Below, in pieces: positions 1-10,915 of a stretch of DNA of 64,000 nt (its first letter is position 1; each line of letters starts with the position of its first letter). Below the pieces are notes generated by a model. The model saw only the letters and a program-made list of their open reading frames with translations, ran no database searches and was not told the origin of the DNA. The position numbers and the translations under genes are program-made. The stretch is from JAJVHZ01 sp041395385 (GTDB lineage Bacteria; Pseudomonadota; Gammaproteobacteria; JAJPIJ01): NCBI GenBank assembly GCA_041395385.1, contig JAWLAN010000010.1, positions 112,300 to 176,299 of the forward strand, given 5' to 3'.

Positions 1-824
1 AGCAAGCGATCCAGGAGCGCGGTCGGCAGCAGACGCTTCAATACCCAGAAGGCGTGGGCTGGCACGGTGAGGCGGTAGCGCGCTCGTGGCCGTGGCGACT
101 CCAGGGCGTGCAGCAGCGGCTTCATGATGGACGCGGCGGGCAGTGTGAAAGGTGCCGCCGGTCCGGCCTTGGCCAGTCGCGCGATCATCGCCCGATACGC
201 CGCCGCATGAATGCTGCCGGCGACGGTGTTGTGGCGCAGGAAGGCCTGCAGGGCGTTCTGCCTGAAACGGCTCTCAATCGGGCCCGGCTCGATGAGGCAG
301 ACATGGACGCCCGTGCCTGCGAGCTCCAGCCGCAGGGTGTCGGTCAGGCCCTCGAGGGCGAACTTCGAGGCGTTGTAGGCGCCGCGGTAACGCAAAGCCA
401 CGTAGCCGAGCAGAGAACTGTTGTGAACGATGCGGCCGTGGCCGCGACGGCGCATCACCGGCAGTACGCGACAGGTCAGCTCATGCAATCCGAACAGATT
501 GGTCTCGAACTGTTCGCGCAGCGCGTCGCGGCTCAGATCCTCCAACGCGCCCGGCTGACCATAACCGGCATTGTTGAACAGTGCGTAGAGCTCGCCGCCG
601 GTGCGCGCGAGCACCTCCCCGACGGCCGCGTCGATCGATGCGCTCGAGGTCAGATCGAGCTGCAGCGCCTCGAAGCCCTCGCCGGCCAGCGCCTGCACAT
701 CCTCGAGACGACGGGCCGTGGCGAAGACGCGGTAGCCGCGATCCCGCAGCCCTTGCGCGGCGGCATAACCGATGCCCGAGGAGCAACCGGTGAGGAGGAT
801 CGCTGAGGCCGAGAGGGTTCCCAT
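1..824 (-). CDS. Short-chain dehydrogenase/reductase, C-terminus beyond window
   Basis: Reading from the ATG at 824 gives about 274 residues without a stop before the window edge. The N-terminus has the SDR nucleotide-binding motif TGCSSGIG (residues about 12-19). The middle has the NNAG motif and the catalytic YNASK motif after HNSS, which is the classical SDR Ser-Tyr-Lys arrangement. SDR family members of this kind are NAD(P)H-dependent oxidoreductases acting on small alcohols, ketones or lipids; the substrate cannot be read from sequence. The gene is followed on the other side by a same-strand HDOD gene that ends 52 bases upstream, so the two could be co-transcribed. Only the last residues are missing. 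Confidence 0.85.
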   Translation of the reverse strand, partial: MGTLSASAILLTGCSSGIGYAAAQGLRDRGYRVFATARRLEDVQALAGEGFEALQLDLTSSASIDAAVGEVLARTGGELYALFNNAGYGQPGALEDLSRDALREQFETNLFGLHELTCRVLPVMRRRGHGRIVHNSSLLGYVALRYRGAYNASKFALEGLTDTLRLELAGTGVHVCLIEPGPIESRFRQNALQAFLRHNTVAGSIHAAAYRAMIARLAKAGPAAPFTLPAASIMKPLLHALESPRPRARYRLTVPAHAFWVLKRLLPTALLDRL

Positions 825-875
825 GGCGCGGGTGCGGGCTGTGCCGGGCGTGTGTCGCCTGCTGCCGCGGCGCGC

Positions 876-2105
876 CTAGGCCGAGCCCATGATGACCTTC
901 ACCTCGGCGATCTGGGCGGCCGCCTCTTCCAGGATTTGCGCGCTCAGCCGGGGGTTGGCCGCGTCTCCCGCCAGCTTCTTGAAGGCGGGCAGCTTCGGTA
1001 ACGCCGGGACCTGCGGCGGCTTGCTGGCCTTGCCGATGTAACTGTGCACCTTGGCGACGACCACCAGGTCCGCGAGGTCCGGCTGCGGCGCGGGGTCCCG
1101 CCACCAGTCGTTGGCGTCGCGCACGACCGCCTCGAAGTAGTCCGGCAGTTTCCATTCGCGCACGATGCTGATGCCGGCACGGACGCGTAGCGCCGCCAGC
1201 AGCTGCTCGAGCAGCTGGCCATCGTCGTTCAGCAGGGCGGGGTGCTTGGCGACGTAGCCGAAGATCGGCAGCACGCCGATATCGTGCAGCAGTCCGGCCA
1301 ACAGTGCCTCCTCGGGATTGAAGGTCCTGGTCAGGCGCGCCAGCACGTAGCTGATCGCGGCGACCTCGTTGGCCTTCTCCCAGCTCGCGCGCAGATGTCG
1401 CTTCAGTTCCGGCGCATCGGACTCGAACAGGCCGCGCACCGCGAATGCCGTGATGAGCTGCCTCGCTGTCTTGGTGCCGATGCGGGTGATGGCCTGCTCG
1501 CAGGTCTGCGCAGGGGAGGTGCTGCGATACATGGCGCTGTTGGCGGCCTTCAGCAGCTTGGCGGTGAGTGCCGGATCGCGCGTGACGACCTTGGCGATGT
1601 CCTTGAGGTCGGCATCGTCCTGGTCAATGAGCTGCTGCGCGCGCAGTGCCACTTCCGGAAGGCTGGGCAGGTGGAGGCCCTCGCCCATCATCGAAAGCTC
1701 GTGTATCTGCAACTGCTCGGAGAGGCCGGAATTGTCGAATGGAAGTTCGTAGACGCCGTACTCGGCCTGCGACAGCAGCTTCTGCACGTCGAGCAGACCG
1801 GAGATGTCAAGGCGGACGAATGCGATGGGCGTCACCGCCTTGGCGGAATGAAGACGCGGCCGCAGCGGCGACAAGGGCCGTATCGCGTGCGGGGTGTGTA
1901 TGACTATCGTCGACTTGCGGCCGTCGCGGCCGGTGAGCTCGACCGTGCCTTCCATCAGGCAGTACATCCACGGGTCCTTCTCGCCAACGGAGAACAGGGT
2001 CTGCTGTGGCGCCGCTCGCTCGATGGTTCCCTTGGTGGCCATGACCAGCATGTCGGAGGTCTCCATGTGCCTGAATGGATCGAACCACCGCAGGGCCTCG
2101 ACCAC
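876..2105 (-). CDS. HDOD-domain signalling protein with N-terminal cNMP-binding-like region
   Basis: The 409-residue protein has an N-terminal beta-rich segment (about 25-110) resembling a cyclic-nucleotide-binding/CAP-effector fold and a C-terminal HDOD domain (about 145-345), including LPSLPEVALRAQQLI and the HDIG motif at 274-277. HDOD proteins are signalling or scaffold relatives of HD phosphohydrolases and usually lack full catalytic residues; they are common in motility, stress and cyclic-di-GMP circuits. The first usable start in frame is GTG at 2105, just after an in-frame TAA; an ATG at codon 14 is an alternative. A GGAGG lies almost on top of the GTG, so the ATG start deserves consideration. 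The role is not identifiable beyond signalling. Confidence 0.85.
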   Translation of the reverse strand: MVEALRWFDPFRHMETSDMLVMATKGTIERAAPQQTLFSVGEKDPWMYCLMEGTVELTGRDGRKSTIVIHTPHAIRPLSPLRPRLHSAKAVTPIAFVRLDISGLLDVQKLLSQAEYGVYELPFDNSGLSEQLQIHELSMMGEGLHLPSLPEVALRAQQLIDQDDADLKDIAKVVTRDPALTAKLLKAANSAMYRSTSPAQTCEQAITRIGTKTARQLITAFAVRGLFESDAPELKRHLRASWEKANEVAAISYVLARLTRTFNPEEALLAGLLHDIGVLPIFGYVAKHPALLNDDGQLLEQLLAALRVRAGISIVREWKLPDYFEAVVRDANDWWRDPAPQPDLADLVVVAKVHSYIGKASKPPQVPALPKLPAFKKLAGDAANPRLSAQILEEAAAQIAEVKVIMGSA

Positions 2106-2320
2106 GGCCTCCAGGAATTAATCTGCATAATTACCGCGTCATCTCTGTCCGTTGGTCCCGAATTCTAGCATTCCCGGTCAGTTATTTTGCGGCGGCCGAG
2201 TGTCGCGGCGCGCCTTTGCGGCCACGAGCCCCGATGCCGGAACGCGGCGATTGCAGCGCGGCGAAGCATCTGGCGTAATTGCCGACACCGACAACAAGAA
2301 AGCTCCGAGGCGATACCGTC

Positions 2321-3201
2321 ATGAAACTTCCGTAACCTTTCCCTGCATCGCGGCCAGACTCCGCACCGGCGTCGTGGCCGACGGCCGCATGATCGACGCG
2401 GCCGCCGCGGGCATGCCGCAGGACATGCTTTCCTGCTGCAGCTCGGCGCGGACGGCATGCGGCCTGCGCGAGCTGGCCGACGACAGCGCGGCGCCGTCGC
2501 TGGCAATGAGCGAAGTCCGGCTCGAGGCGCCCATCCATCGCTCCCCCTCCCAAGTATCTCGCCATTGCGCTGAACTATGCCGAGCACATCAGCGAGACGC
2601 AGATGGCGAAGCCGGAGTTCCCAAAGTTCTTCAATAAGCAGTCGACCTGCATCGCCGGTCCTCACGATCCCATACACATGCCGCGGGTCTCCAACAAGCT
2701 CGATTACGAGGGGGAACTCGGCGTGGTCATCGGCCGTCGCTGCCGGCACGTGCCCCGCGATCGCGCACGCGAAGTCGTCGCCGGCTACCTGGTCTGCAAC
2801 GACGTCACCGTACGCGACTGGCAGGCGAGATCGGAGACCTTCACGCTCGGCAAGTCCTTCGACACGCACGGTCCGATCGGCCCTTGGATCGTCACTCCCG
2901 ATGAAGTCGGCGACCCGCACGATCTGGAGTTCAGGACCCTCGTCGACGGCGAACAGCGCCAGCACTCCAACACGCGTTTCATGCTCTTCACGATCTGGGA
3001 ACAGATCGAGGTGCTGTCGACCGCCTTCACGCTGGATAGTCGGCGACATCATCGCCACCGGAACCTGCGCCGGGGTGGGCGTGAAGATGACACCGCGTAG
3101 CGGCTATCTCAGTCGGCCAGACCTGCCGGGTGGAGATCGAGAACTGTCGGCGCACCGAGAATCCGGTGATCGATGAGCCCGCAGATACGGCGCTGATCTG
3201 A
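2321..3201 (+). pseudogene. Fumarylacetoacetate hydrolase (FAH) family protein, frameshifted
   Basis: Pieces of one FAH-family protein occur in order in different frames: an N-terminus (TGVV, DMLS near 2345-2440), then APIHRSP region, then AEHISETQMAKPEFPKFFNK (about 2577-2640), then YEGELGVVIGR, VCNDVTVRDWQ, GKSFDTHGPIGPW, and finally GDIIATGTCAGVGVKM and ENPVIDEPADTALI ending in TGA at 3199-3201. These match the FAHD/2-hydroxyhepta-2,4-dienedioate isomerase family, including the acidic metal ligands of the YEGELGVVIG motif. At least four frameshifts separate the pieces. The family hydrolyses or decarboxylates 2-keto acyl substrates such as acylpyruvates. The protein part is certain; whether the breaks are real decay or sequence error is open. 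Confidence 0.8.
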
Positions 3202-3216
3202 CGGCGCTGCCGGCCG

Positions 3217-3591
3217 TCACCTCGTCCCGTAGCGCATGCGGATGCCGTGGGTCACCGAGAGCAGGATCTCCGTCGGCGACAGTTCCTTCGGAAAATAGCA
3301 GCCCGAGATGTTGGCGGCTGCAAGGCTCACGCCTTCCAGCTTCGAGTTCCGGAAGTCCAGTCCCCGCAGGTCGGCGCTGCGGAAGCACGCATCCGTGAAG
3401 TCGAGACCGTCGACGTTCATGCTGCGCAGGTCCAGCCCGTGCAGGTCCACACCGCGCATGTCCGGATTCGTGCCTTTGCTGCGGCGCGCATTGAATTCCT
3501 GGACATTCTCGTCGCGCAGGAGCTGATACATGGGGTCCTGGGAGATCTTGGGTCGGGCCGACATAACGGTGTCCTCGCTGGGCAATTGCAT
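3217..3591 (-). CDS. Pentapeptide-repeat protein
   Basis: The 124-residue protein has about ten consecutive pentapeptide repeats (pattern A/V-D/N-L-x-x; for example VDLHG, LDLRS, MNVDG, LDFTD, SADLR, LDFRN) between residues about 48 and 100, which fold as a right-handed quadrilateral beta-helix. The N-terminal 45 residues are polar, and the C-terminus is a short ILLSVTHGIRMR helix. An ATG at codon 10 (MSARPK) is an alternative start. No signal peptide is visible, so it is probably cytoplasmic. Pentapeptide proteins range from topoisomerase-protecting (Qnr-like) to unknown roles; this one is too short and divergent to assign. It lies between broken genes but is itself intact. Confidence 0.75.
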   Translation of the reverse strand: MQLPSEDTVMSARPKISQDPMYQLLRDENVQEFNARRSKGTNPDMRGVDLHGLDLRSMNVDGLDFTDACFRSADLRGLDFRNSKLEGVSLAAANISGCYFPKELSPTEILLSVTHGIRMRYGTR

Positions 3592-3611
3592 TGCGCTGGT
3601 CTTCGCTCAGC

Positions 3612-4995
3612 TTATCGGCCGCCTGTAGCTCCGGGCTTTAATCGCCGGCGTGGCGGCCTCGCAGCCGCCGGCAGCCGCTGGTAGATGCCACCGAATCCGC
3701 CGTTGCTCATGATGATGTGATCGCCGCGCGAGCCATCGCAACCAGGGCGGTGATGATCTCCTGACGCTGGCGCAGACCTGACGCTTCCCGCCCAGCGCGC
3801 GGGTCGCTCGGCGAGGTCCCAGCCGGGAGACTCCGGGCTGCAGCAGCGCCGCGTCAGCGGCGGCGAGCGCATGCGCCAGCACCTGCCTGTGCACCCCGAG
3901 CTTCATGGTGTTGGAGCGCGGTTCGAGGACCGCGATGATGCGTGCGCCGGTTCCGACGCGCGCGCAAAGCGCCGCCAGCGTGACCCCACGGCAGTGGGAT
4001 GGTGGGCGAAATCGTCGTAGACGGTGACGCCGTCGATCTCGGCGATCATCTCCATCCGGCGCTTGACGCTCTTGAAGCCGCGCAGGGCGTCGATCGACGC
4101 GGCGGGTTCCACGCCCGCGTGCCGCGCCGCGGCGATTGCCGCCAGCGCGTTCGCGCGTTGTGATGACCGACCGTCTCCCACTGCACCGTTCCCAGGTCGC
4201 GTCCTTCGAACAGCACCTGGAAACGCGAGTAGTCCGGCGCCAGCGCTCTGGCCTGCCAGTCCCCGCCCCCGCCCAGTCGCGCGCGGGGTCCAGCAGCCGC
4301 GCACCAGTCGTCTGCTGCGGCGTCGCGAGCCGGGCTTATGATGAGCCCCTCGCCCGGGATGGTTCGGACGAGGTGGTGGAACTGCATCTGTATCGCCGCC
4401 AGGTCGGGAAAGATATCGGCGTGGTCGTATTCCAGATTGTTCAGGATGGCGGTGCGCGGCCGGTAGTGCAGGAATTTGGAGCGCTTGTCGAAGAACGCCG
4501 TGTCGTATTCGTCGGCCTCCACGACGAAGAACGGCGCCTCACCCAGCCGGGCGGAGGTGCCGAAATTCTCGGCGACCCCGCCGATCAGGAAAGCCGGGAC
4601 GGAGGCCGGCGTGCTCCAGCAGCCAGGCGAGCATGCTGGCTCGTGGGGTGGTTCTGCCGTGCGTGCCGGCGACCGCCATGACCCACCGATCCTGCAACAG
4701 ATTCTCCGCGAGCCATTGCGGGCCGGAGGTGTACCGCATGCCGCGATTGAGCACGTGCTCGACGGCGGGATTGCCGCGCGAGATGGCGTTGCCGACCACG
4801 ATCACGTCCGGGACGGTGCGGAGGTGTTCCGGGTCGTAACCCTCCATGAGGGTGATGCCGTTGGCGGCGAGCAGGGCAGCCATCGGCGGATAGACGTTCG
4901 CGTCCGGATCCGCTCACCCGGTGTCCGAGCTCGCGCGCGAGCAGGGCGATGCCACCCATGAACGTTCCGCAGATTCCGAGGATGTGTATGCGCAT
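3612..4995 (-). CDS. mpl: UDP-N-acetylmuramate:L-Ala-gamma-D-Glu-mDAP ligase, several frameshifts
   Basis: Mpl joins recycled murein tripeptide to UDP-MurNAc in the cytoplasm. From ATG 4995 the protein begins MRIHILGICGTFMGG, the characteristic Mpl N-terminus. It then continues across frames: ANGITLMEGYDPEHL, AVAGTHGRTT (the ATP-binding P-loop, Lys appears as Arg at a frameshift), VVEADEYDTAFFDKRSKFL, NNLEYDHADIFPDL, ARNALAAIAAARHAGV, YDDFAHHPTAV, LEPRSNTMKLGVH and finally IIMSNGGFGGIY near 3690. That is the full domain order of Mpl. At least five indels separate the pieces; the first is an extra G at the GSGR/GSDAN junction near 4910. The total span fits the usual length of about 455 residues. 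Confidence 0.85.
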
Positions 4996-5018
4996 GATCG
5001 CGTCGCGAGGCGGGGTCC

Positions 5019-5551
5019 TCAACCCTGCGGCGAGGGCAGGAGCAGCGATCCGAGGAACTGGTTGAAGGCGAATATGACCAGGGCGGCTGCCAAGCCGCCG
5101 AGGCGGTCCGACCCGCGAGGGCGTGGCGATAGACGTGCGCGTTGATCGATATGTTCCAGAATATCAGCAGCGTGAGCAGCAGGCTGGGTGCGATCGCATC
5201 CGGGTTGGTCTCTCCCGCCAGGTTGCCCCAGTAGATGAGCGGAAGAGCGAACAGGCTGATGACCAGACCGCTGCCGGCGATGGCACAGAACGTCTGGCGG
5301 ATCCGCCGGGGATGACGGAACAGCGCGAGCAGCGCCGCCGTCGTAACCCACACGGACACGGAATCGACCACGCCGGCGCGCAGCGCCGTCACCAACGGAT
5401 AGTTGACGTACACGATCAGCGTGCCGACCGCGGCGGTGAGCAGCAATAGTATCGCCGTCAGCGCGTCGGTCGACGGCACGTCCTGGGGGCCGCGGCGAAA
5501 CAGGCAAATGTTCCAGAACAGTCTCGTGAGTTCGCGATTAGGCGTGCTCAA
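5019..5551 (-). CDS. Uncharacterised multi-pass membrane protein, one frameshift
   Basis: The protein starts MSTPNRELTRLFWNICLFRR and would be about 177 residues after correction. It has about five hydrophobic segments: TAILLLLTAAVGTLIVYV, VWVTTAALLALF, IAGSGLVISLFALPLIYW, LLLTLLIFWNISINA and, after the break, AAALVIFAFNQFLGSLL. A single missing base in a GGG run near 5112-5114 shifts the frame after HALAG; the next frame supplies the last membrane helix and ends at 5019. It ends 24 bases before the mpl start, so both are likely in one operon. No catalytic motif is visible and I do not recognise a function. Confidence 0.65.
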
Positions 5552-5652
5552 GGCGGCAGGGGAACTCCACGGTCTTATCGGCTCAGGATGCGCTGCCGAG
5601 TGGCCGGCGCTCGGCCGCTCAGCCCGCGCCGACCGCGCGCTGCGGCTCCGCC

Positions 5653-6894
<1,242 letters not shown>

Positions 6895-7051
6895 GAACGA
6901 GATCCTGGAAATACCGCGATTGCCTGCAGCGGGCACGATCGTCGTGCGCTGCAAGGCCGCCAGTTTAGCAGATGCCGGCCCGCGTCGCAGGCGGACGGGG
7001 CGGGCAGGCCCGGCCGTGCCGCCAACCACGTCCCGGCGGTAGGGCAATGCC

Positions 7052-7684
7052 ATGCGTCTGAGAGGTTGCGCCGGCAGGCTTCGGGTATGCGCCGGGATGC
7101 TGGCGGCGGTCCTGGCCACGGCCGGCGGCGTCGCGGCCGCCAACGAGGATGCGGTGGCGGAGGACTACCCGGTGCCCCGGCACGGGGAGCTGCGGCTGCA
7201 GGTGCCCGCGCAGTGGCAGGTCAAGTACGCCTACACCGAGGACGGGCGCGTCCCCCCCACCTTTCGCGTATACCCGCTGGAGGGCTCGGAGTTCGACATG
7301 TCGATGACCGTGTACTGGCATGACGGCATGGACCAGGACATCACCAGCGCGGAATCCCTGCGCACTCGCGTGGAGCAGGCCGGGGCGGAGGCCTTGAAGT
7401 CCTCGACCGACCAGAGGCTCGCGGTCGCGCCGCTGGAAGGCGCCGCAGGCCCGGGATTCCTCTATGACCTGCACGACGCCACGGCAGCGCCGGAGGATTA
7501 CCATTACTTGACGCAGGGCGCGCTGGCAGTCGGGCAGCTCGTCGTGGTCTTCACCATCCTCACTGACGAGCGCCCCTCGCCGCATCGCGACGCCTGCCTG
7601 GCATTCCTCCGGGCGATCCGGCACATCCACGCACCGCACGGTGTGGCCGCCCCGGGCCGGCCGGCGCCGGACCTCGCCCTGTGA
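7052..7684 (+). CDS. Secreted protein of unknown function
   Basis: The 210-residue product starts with a cleavable signal peptide: basic N-region (MRLRGCAGRLR), hydrophobic stretch MLAAVLATAGGVAAA and likely cleavage after AAA near residue 30. The mature part looks like a single alpha/beta domain (LRLQVPAQWQVKYAY, FDMSMTVYW, GPGFLYDLHDA, GQLVVVFTILTDE) and has no recognisable catalytic motif. The pattern resembles small periplasmic proteins of the PsbP/DUF1795 type, but I would not name it. It overlaps the next gene (ROK kinase) by four bases, GTGA, so the two are translationally coupled. It is transcribed divergently from ispG. Confidence 0.75.
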   Translation: MRLRGCAGRLRVCAGMLAAVLATAGGVAAANEDAVAEDYPVPRHGELRLQVPAQWQVKYAYTEDGRVPPTFRVYPLEGSEFDMSMTVYWHDGMDQDITSAESLRTRVEQAGAEALKSSTDQRLAVAPLEGAAGPGFLYDLHDATAAPEDYHYLTQGALAVGQLVVVFTILTDERPSPHRDACLAFLRAIRHIHAPHGVAAPGRPAPDLAL

Positions 7685-8592
7685 CCATGCGGATCGGCGT
7701 CGACCTCGGCGGCAGCAAGATCGAGCTCATCGCGCTGGAAGACGACGGGCGGGTCCTGACGCGGACCCGTGTGGACACCCCGCGCGAGGGCTACCGCGCC
7801 GTGCTCGAGGCCGTCGTCGCCCTGGTGCACGCGGCCGAGTCCGAATTGCAGCGACGCGGAACGATAGGCATCGGAACGCCGGGCGTGATCTCCCCGGCCA
7901 CGGGCCTCGTCAAGAACTCCAACTCGGTCTGCCTGAACGGCCAGCCGTTCGATCGCGACATCGCCGCGGCGCTGCGGCGCGAGGTGCGCGTCGCCAACGA
8001 CGCCAACTGCTTCGCCCTCTCGGAGGCGACCGACGGGGCCGGGGCGGGCGCCGAGGTGGTCTTCGGTGTCATCGTCGGCACCGGCGTCGGCGGCGGCGTG
8101 GTGGTGCGCGGCGGACTGCTGACCGGTCCGAACGCCATTGCCGGGGAATGGGGCCACAATTCCCTGCCCTGGCCGAACGCGCAGGAACTCCCCGGGCCGC
8201 AGTGCTATTGCGGAAAGCGCGGCTGCATCGAGACGTTCTGCTCCGGACCCGGCCTCGTGCGCGATCATGCCGCCAACGCGCAGCCCACGCTCACGGCGCG
8301 CGAGGTGGTCGCCGCCGCCGAGCAGGGCAGTACGCTCGCGGAGCAGGCACTGCGGCGCTACGAGGAACGGCTCGCGAAGAGCCTCGCGAGCGTCGTCAAT
8401 GTCATCGATCCGAACGTGATCGTACTGGGCGGCGGTCTGTCCAACGTGCGGCGCCTGTATCACACCCTGCCGCGCCTGATCGCGAAGTACGCCTTCTCCG
8501 ATCGCATCTGCACGCCTGTGGTCCCGGCGCGTTACGGCGATGCCAGCGGCGTGCGCGGCGCGGCGTGGCTTTGGCCCGCCTCGCCGGGCTGA
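7681..8592 (+). CDS. ROK-family sugar kinase (fructokinase/glucokinase-like)
   Basis: The 303-residue protein has the ROK features in order: phosphate-binding DLGGSKIEL (8-16), catalytic Asp in VANDANCF (D107), glycine-rich GTGVGGGV (133-140), and the ROK zinc site, with H159 (WGHN) and C175, C177 and C182 in CYCGKRGC. Length and layout fit E. coli Mak (fructokinase). ROK kinases phosphorylate a hexose with ATP in the cytoplasm; fructose or glucose is likely but not fixed by the sequence. The start is GTG 7681, which overlaps the preceding stop; an ATG two codons later would serve equally. A stem-loop terminator lies at 8765-8817. Confidence 0.88.
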   Translation: MTMRIGVDLGGSKIELIALEDDGRVLTRTRVDTPREGYRAVLEAVVALVHAAESELQRRGTIGIGTPGVISPATGLVKNSNSVCLNGQPFDRDIAAALRREVRVANDANCFALSEATDGAGAGAEVVFGVIVGTGVGGGVVVRGGLLTGPNAIAGEWGHNSLPWPNAQELPGPQCYCGKRGCIETFCSGPGLVRDHAANAQPTLTAREVVAAAEQGSTLAEQALRRYEERLAKSLASVVNVIDPNVIVLGGGLSNVRRLYHTLPRLIAKYAFSDRICTPVVPARYGDASGVRGAAWLWPASPG

Positions 8593-8905
8593 CTGCGTGC
8601 CGACAGCGGTGTCCCCCCGCGCGCATCTTCGTACGCCGGTCACTGCGGGGCGATTTCGCCGGAGATAAGGCAGGTAGTGTGAGTCCGGTCACAACCACCC
8701 CCGCAGGGATAACTTAGGCTTGAAATCAGGCGCCGGTGATACGCCGGCTGCAAGTTGTGTGCGCGGGGCCGCTCGAGTTTTCCCTCCCCCCTACAAGCTT
8801 GGAGCGGCCCCTCTTTTATCCCCCCGGAAGTCAGGTGTCGCGGCAGCTGCCCGGTTGCAGCGGCCCGTGTGTCGGCGCGGCACCGCCCCGTGCGAAAATC
8901 CCGCC
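8593..8905. other. Intergenic region between ROK kinase and lspA
   Basis: This 313-base gap has no convincing coding sequence. It holds the inverted repeat described separately at 8765-8817, which probably ends the kinase transcript. The remaining bases before lspA (8818-8905) are GC-rich, and no clear -10/-35 pair was identified. Confidence 0.5.
8765..8817 (+). terminator. Candidate rho-independent terminator after ROK kinase
   Basis: A perfect 10-base inverted repeat, GGGGCCGCTC (8765-8774) and GAGCGGCCCC (8802-8811), is followed by TCTTTT. The loop of 27 bases is longer than usual, so efficiency is uncertain. Confidence 0.5.
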
Positions 8906-9406
8906 ATGGTTCGAAGCGCGTTCATCCGCTTTCTGCTATTGGGCGTGATCACCCTGCCTGGTGTCGGCTGCGACCAAGTGACCAAGGCGCTGGCGCGGGA
9001 GCATCTCGCCGCCCGAGCCCCGATCTCCGTATTCCATGACGTCGTCCGGCTGCAGTACGCCGAGAACAGGGGCGCGTTCCTGAGCGCCGGCGCGCACCTG
9101 GAGGAGACCACCCGCCAGCGGCTGCTGATCGGTGGACCGGCGGCGCTGCTCACGCTCGTGGCCACGTATCTTCTGTTCGCGCCAAGGCTGTCGATGCCGG
9201 CGATCGCGGGACTGGGACTCGTCATCGCGGGTGGCGTCGGCAACCTCGTGGATCGCGTGGTCAACGCGGGCATCGTCATCGACTTCCTGAACGTGGGTAT
9301 CGGCCCGTGGCGTACCGGCATCTTCAACCTCGCCGATCTCTTCCTGACGACAGGCGTGCTCGTCGTACTGCTTGCGGACCGGCGCCGGTCCCGGGCACCG
9401 GGCTGA
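8906..9406 (+). CDS. lspA: Lipoprotein signal peptidase II
   Basis: LspA is the inner-membrane aspartyl peptidase that removes signal peptides of diacylated prolipoproteins. The 166-residue protein has four membrane helices and the conserved blocks: GCDQVTK (D23), YAENRGAF (N54), GNLVDRV (N113, D116, R117), VIDFLNV (catalytic D126) and FNLADLF (N141, catalytic D144). The reading frame stays open upstream to 8720, but homology to the family begins at the ATG at 8906, so that start is preferred. It is not next to ileS, its usual partner in gammaproteobacteria. It converges on cysG with a 54-base gap. Confidence 0.92.
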   Translation: MVRSAFIRFLLLGVITLPGVGCDQVTKALAREHLAARAPISVFHDVVRLQYAENRGAFLSAGAHLEETTRQRLLIGGPAALLTLVATYLLFAPRLSMPAIAGLGLVIAGGVGNLVDRVVNAGIVIDFLNVGIGPWRTGIFNLADLFLTTGVLVVLLADRRRSRAPG

Positions 9407-9460
9407 ACGCCGGCGCCGCCGGCCCGGGATGAACCGCGCCGCGTCGACGACGCCGGTTCG

Positions 9461-10843
9461 TCACGCGAACCATGCGAGCTTCTCGTGCAGCCGCACGACC
9501 TCGCCGACGATGAGCAGGCTGGGGGGTTGCACCTGCCCGGCCTTCACGACATCTGGCATGGTGCCGAGCGTTCCGACGAGCACCCGCTGTTGCGGCATCG
9601 TGCCGCGCTCGACCAGGGCGGCCGGCATGTCCCGGGGCATGCCGTGGGCGATGAGGCCCTCGCACAGCGGCTCGACAGCGTGCACCCCCATGTAGACGGC
9701 AATCGTCTGGCGCGGCTGCACCAGCGCCTGCCAGTTCAGATCCATGCCGCCGTCCTTGAGGTGTCCGGTGACGAACACGCAGGAGTGCGCGAAGTCGCGG
9801 TGGGTGAGCGGTATGCCGGCATAGCTCGCGCAACCGGCGGCGGCGGTGATGCCGGGCACGACCTGGAACGGGATGCCCTCGGCGGAGAGTGTTTCGATCT
9901 CCTCGCCGCCCCGGCCGAAGATGAAGGGGTCTCCGCCCTTCAGGCGCAGCACCCGGTGGCCTTCCCGGGCCAGACGCGCGAGCAGCGCGTTTATCTCTTC
10001 CTGCGGCACGGTATGCTGGCTGCGCTCCTTGCCGACATAGATCCGCTCGGCGTCCTTGCGGGTGAGCGCCAGCACCGGCTCCGCGACCAGCCGGTCGTAC
10101 ACGACGACGTCGGCCTGCTGCATCAGGCGCAGGGCGCGGAAGGTGAGCAGATCCGGATCCCCCGGGCCACCGCCGACGAGGTAGACCTCGCCGGTGACCG
10201 GCGGGTGCTCATCGGCATTCTCCAATGCCGCCTCCAGTGCCCGTTCCGCGGCGTGGTCCTGGCCGGCGAACAGCATCTCGGCCACCGGGCCGTGCAGCAC
10301 CTGCTCCCAGAATCGGCGGCGCTGCGTGCTCTCCGGGAACCGCGCGCGGGCGGCGGCCCGAAAGCGCGCCATCAACTGCGCCAGGCGTCCGTAGGAGGCC
10401 GGGATCAAGGTCTCCAGCCGCGTGCGCAGCAGCCGGGCCAGCACCGGCGAGGCCCCACCGGTCGAGACCGCCACCTGCACCGGATCGCGGTCGATGATCG
10501 AGGGCATGATGAAACTGCACAGGGCCGGGTTGTCGACCACGTTCACGGGAAGCCGCCGCGCCTGCGCGAGCCTGGAGACGAGCGCGTTGACGGCGGCGTC
10601 GCTGGTGGCCGCATAGACCAGATGGCAGGGCTCGAGGTCGCCCGGCTCGAAGCCGCGACTGAGCAGGCGCAGCCGACCCTCGCCGGCCCAGGCGGCCACG
10701 CGCTCGCAGACCCGCGGTGCGACCACCGTGACGCGGGCGCCATAACGCAGCAGCAGTTCTATCTTGCGCGCGGCCACTGATCCGCCGCCGACCACCAGGC
10801 AGTCGCGGTCGCTGATTTGCAGGAAGATCGGGAGCTGATTCAT
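9461..10843 (-). CDS. cysG: Siroheme synthase (fused dehydrogenase/ferrochelatase and SUMT)
   Basis: CysG makes siroheme, the cofactor of sulfite and nitrite reductases, from uroporphyrinogen III. The 460-residue protein matches the usual 457 residues. The N-terminal precorrin-2 dehydrogenase/ferrochelatase domain has the NAD-binding LVVGGGSVAARKIELLL (about 16-32) and the DNPALCSFIMP block with the catalytic Asp. The C-terminal methyltransferase starts near residue 215 with GEVYLVGGGPGDPDLLT, followed by VYDRLV, LKGGDPFIFGRGGEE and VVPGITAA. The frame is open further upstream, but ATG 10843 gives the family start MNQLPIF. It is divergent from tusA, 72 bases apart, which suggests a joint sulfur-metabolism control region. 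Confidence 0.95.
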   Translation of the reverse strand: MNQLPIFLQISDRDCLVVGGGSVAARKIELLLRYGARVTVVAPRVCERVAAWAGEGRLRLLSRGFEPGDLEPCHLVYAATSDAAVNALVSRLAQARRLPVNVVDNPALCSFIMPSIIDRDPVQVAVSTGGASPVLARLLRTRLETLIPASYGRLAQLMARFRAAARARFPESTQRRRFWEQVLHGPVAEMLFAGQDHAAERALEAALENADEHPPVTGEVYLVGGGPGDPDLLTFRALRLMQQADVVVYDRLVAEPVLALTRKDAERIYVGKERSQHTVPQEEINALLARLAREGHRVLRLKGGDPFIFGRGGEEIETLSAEGIPFQVVPGITAAAGCASYAGIPLTHRDFAHSCVFVTGHLKDGGMDLNWQALVQPRQTIAVYMGVHAVEPLCEGLIAHGMPRDMPAALVERGTMPQQRVLVGTLGTMPDVVKAGQVQPPSLLIVGEVVRLHEKLAWFA

Positions 10844-10915
10844 TCGGCGGCAATCGACGGGCGAGACAGGACTTATACTACCACCCATGCGGAAGAAGCT
10901 CGGCTGAGGCGTGCA

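Noticed and set aside
481..1155. Minus-strand frame of 224 codons spanning the SDR start and the HDOD end
   Set aside because: It crosses two genes with recognisable domains in other frames and is Arg/Gly-rich noise.
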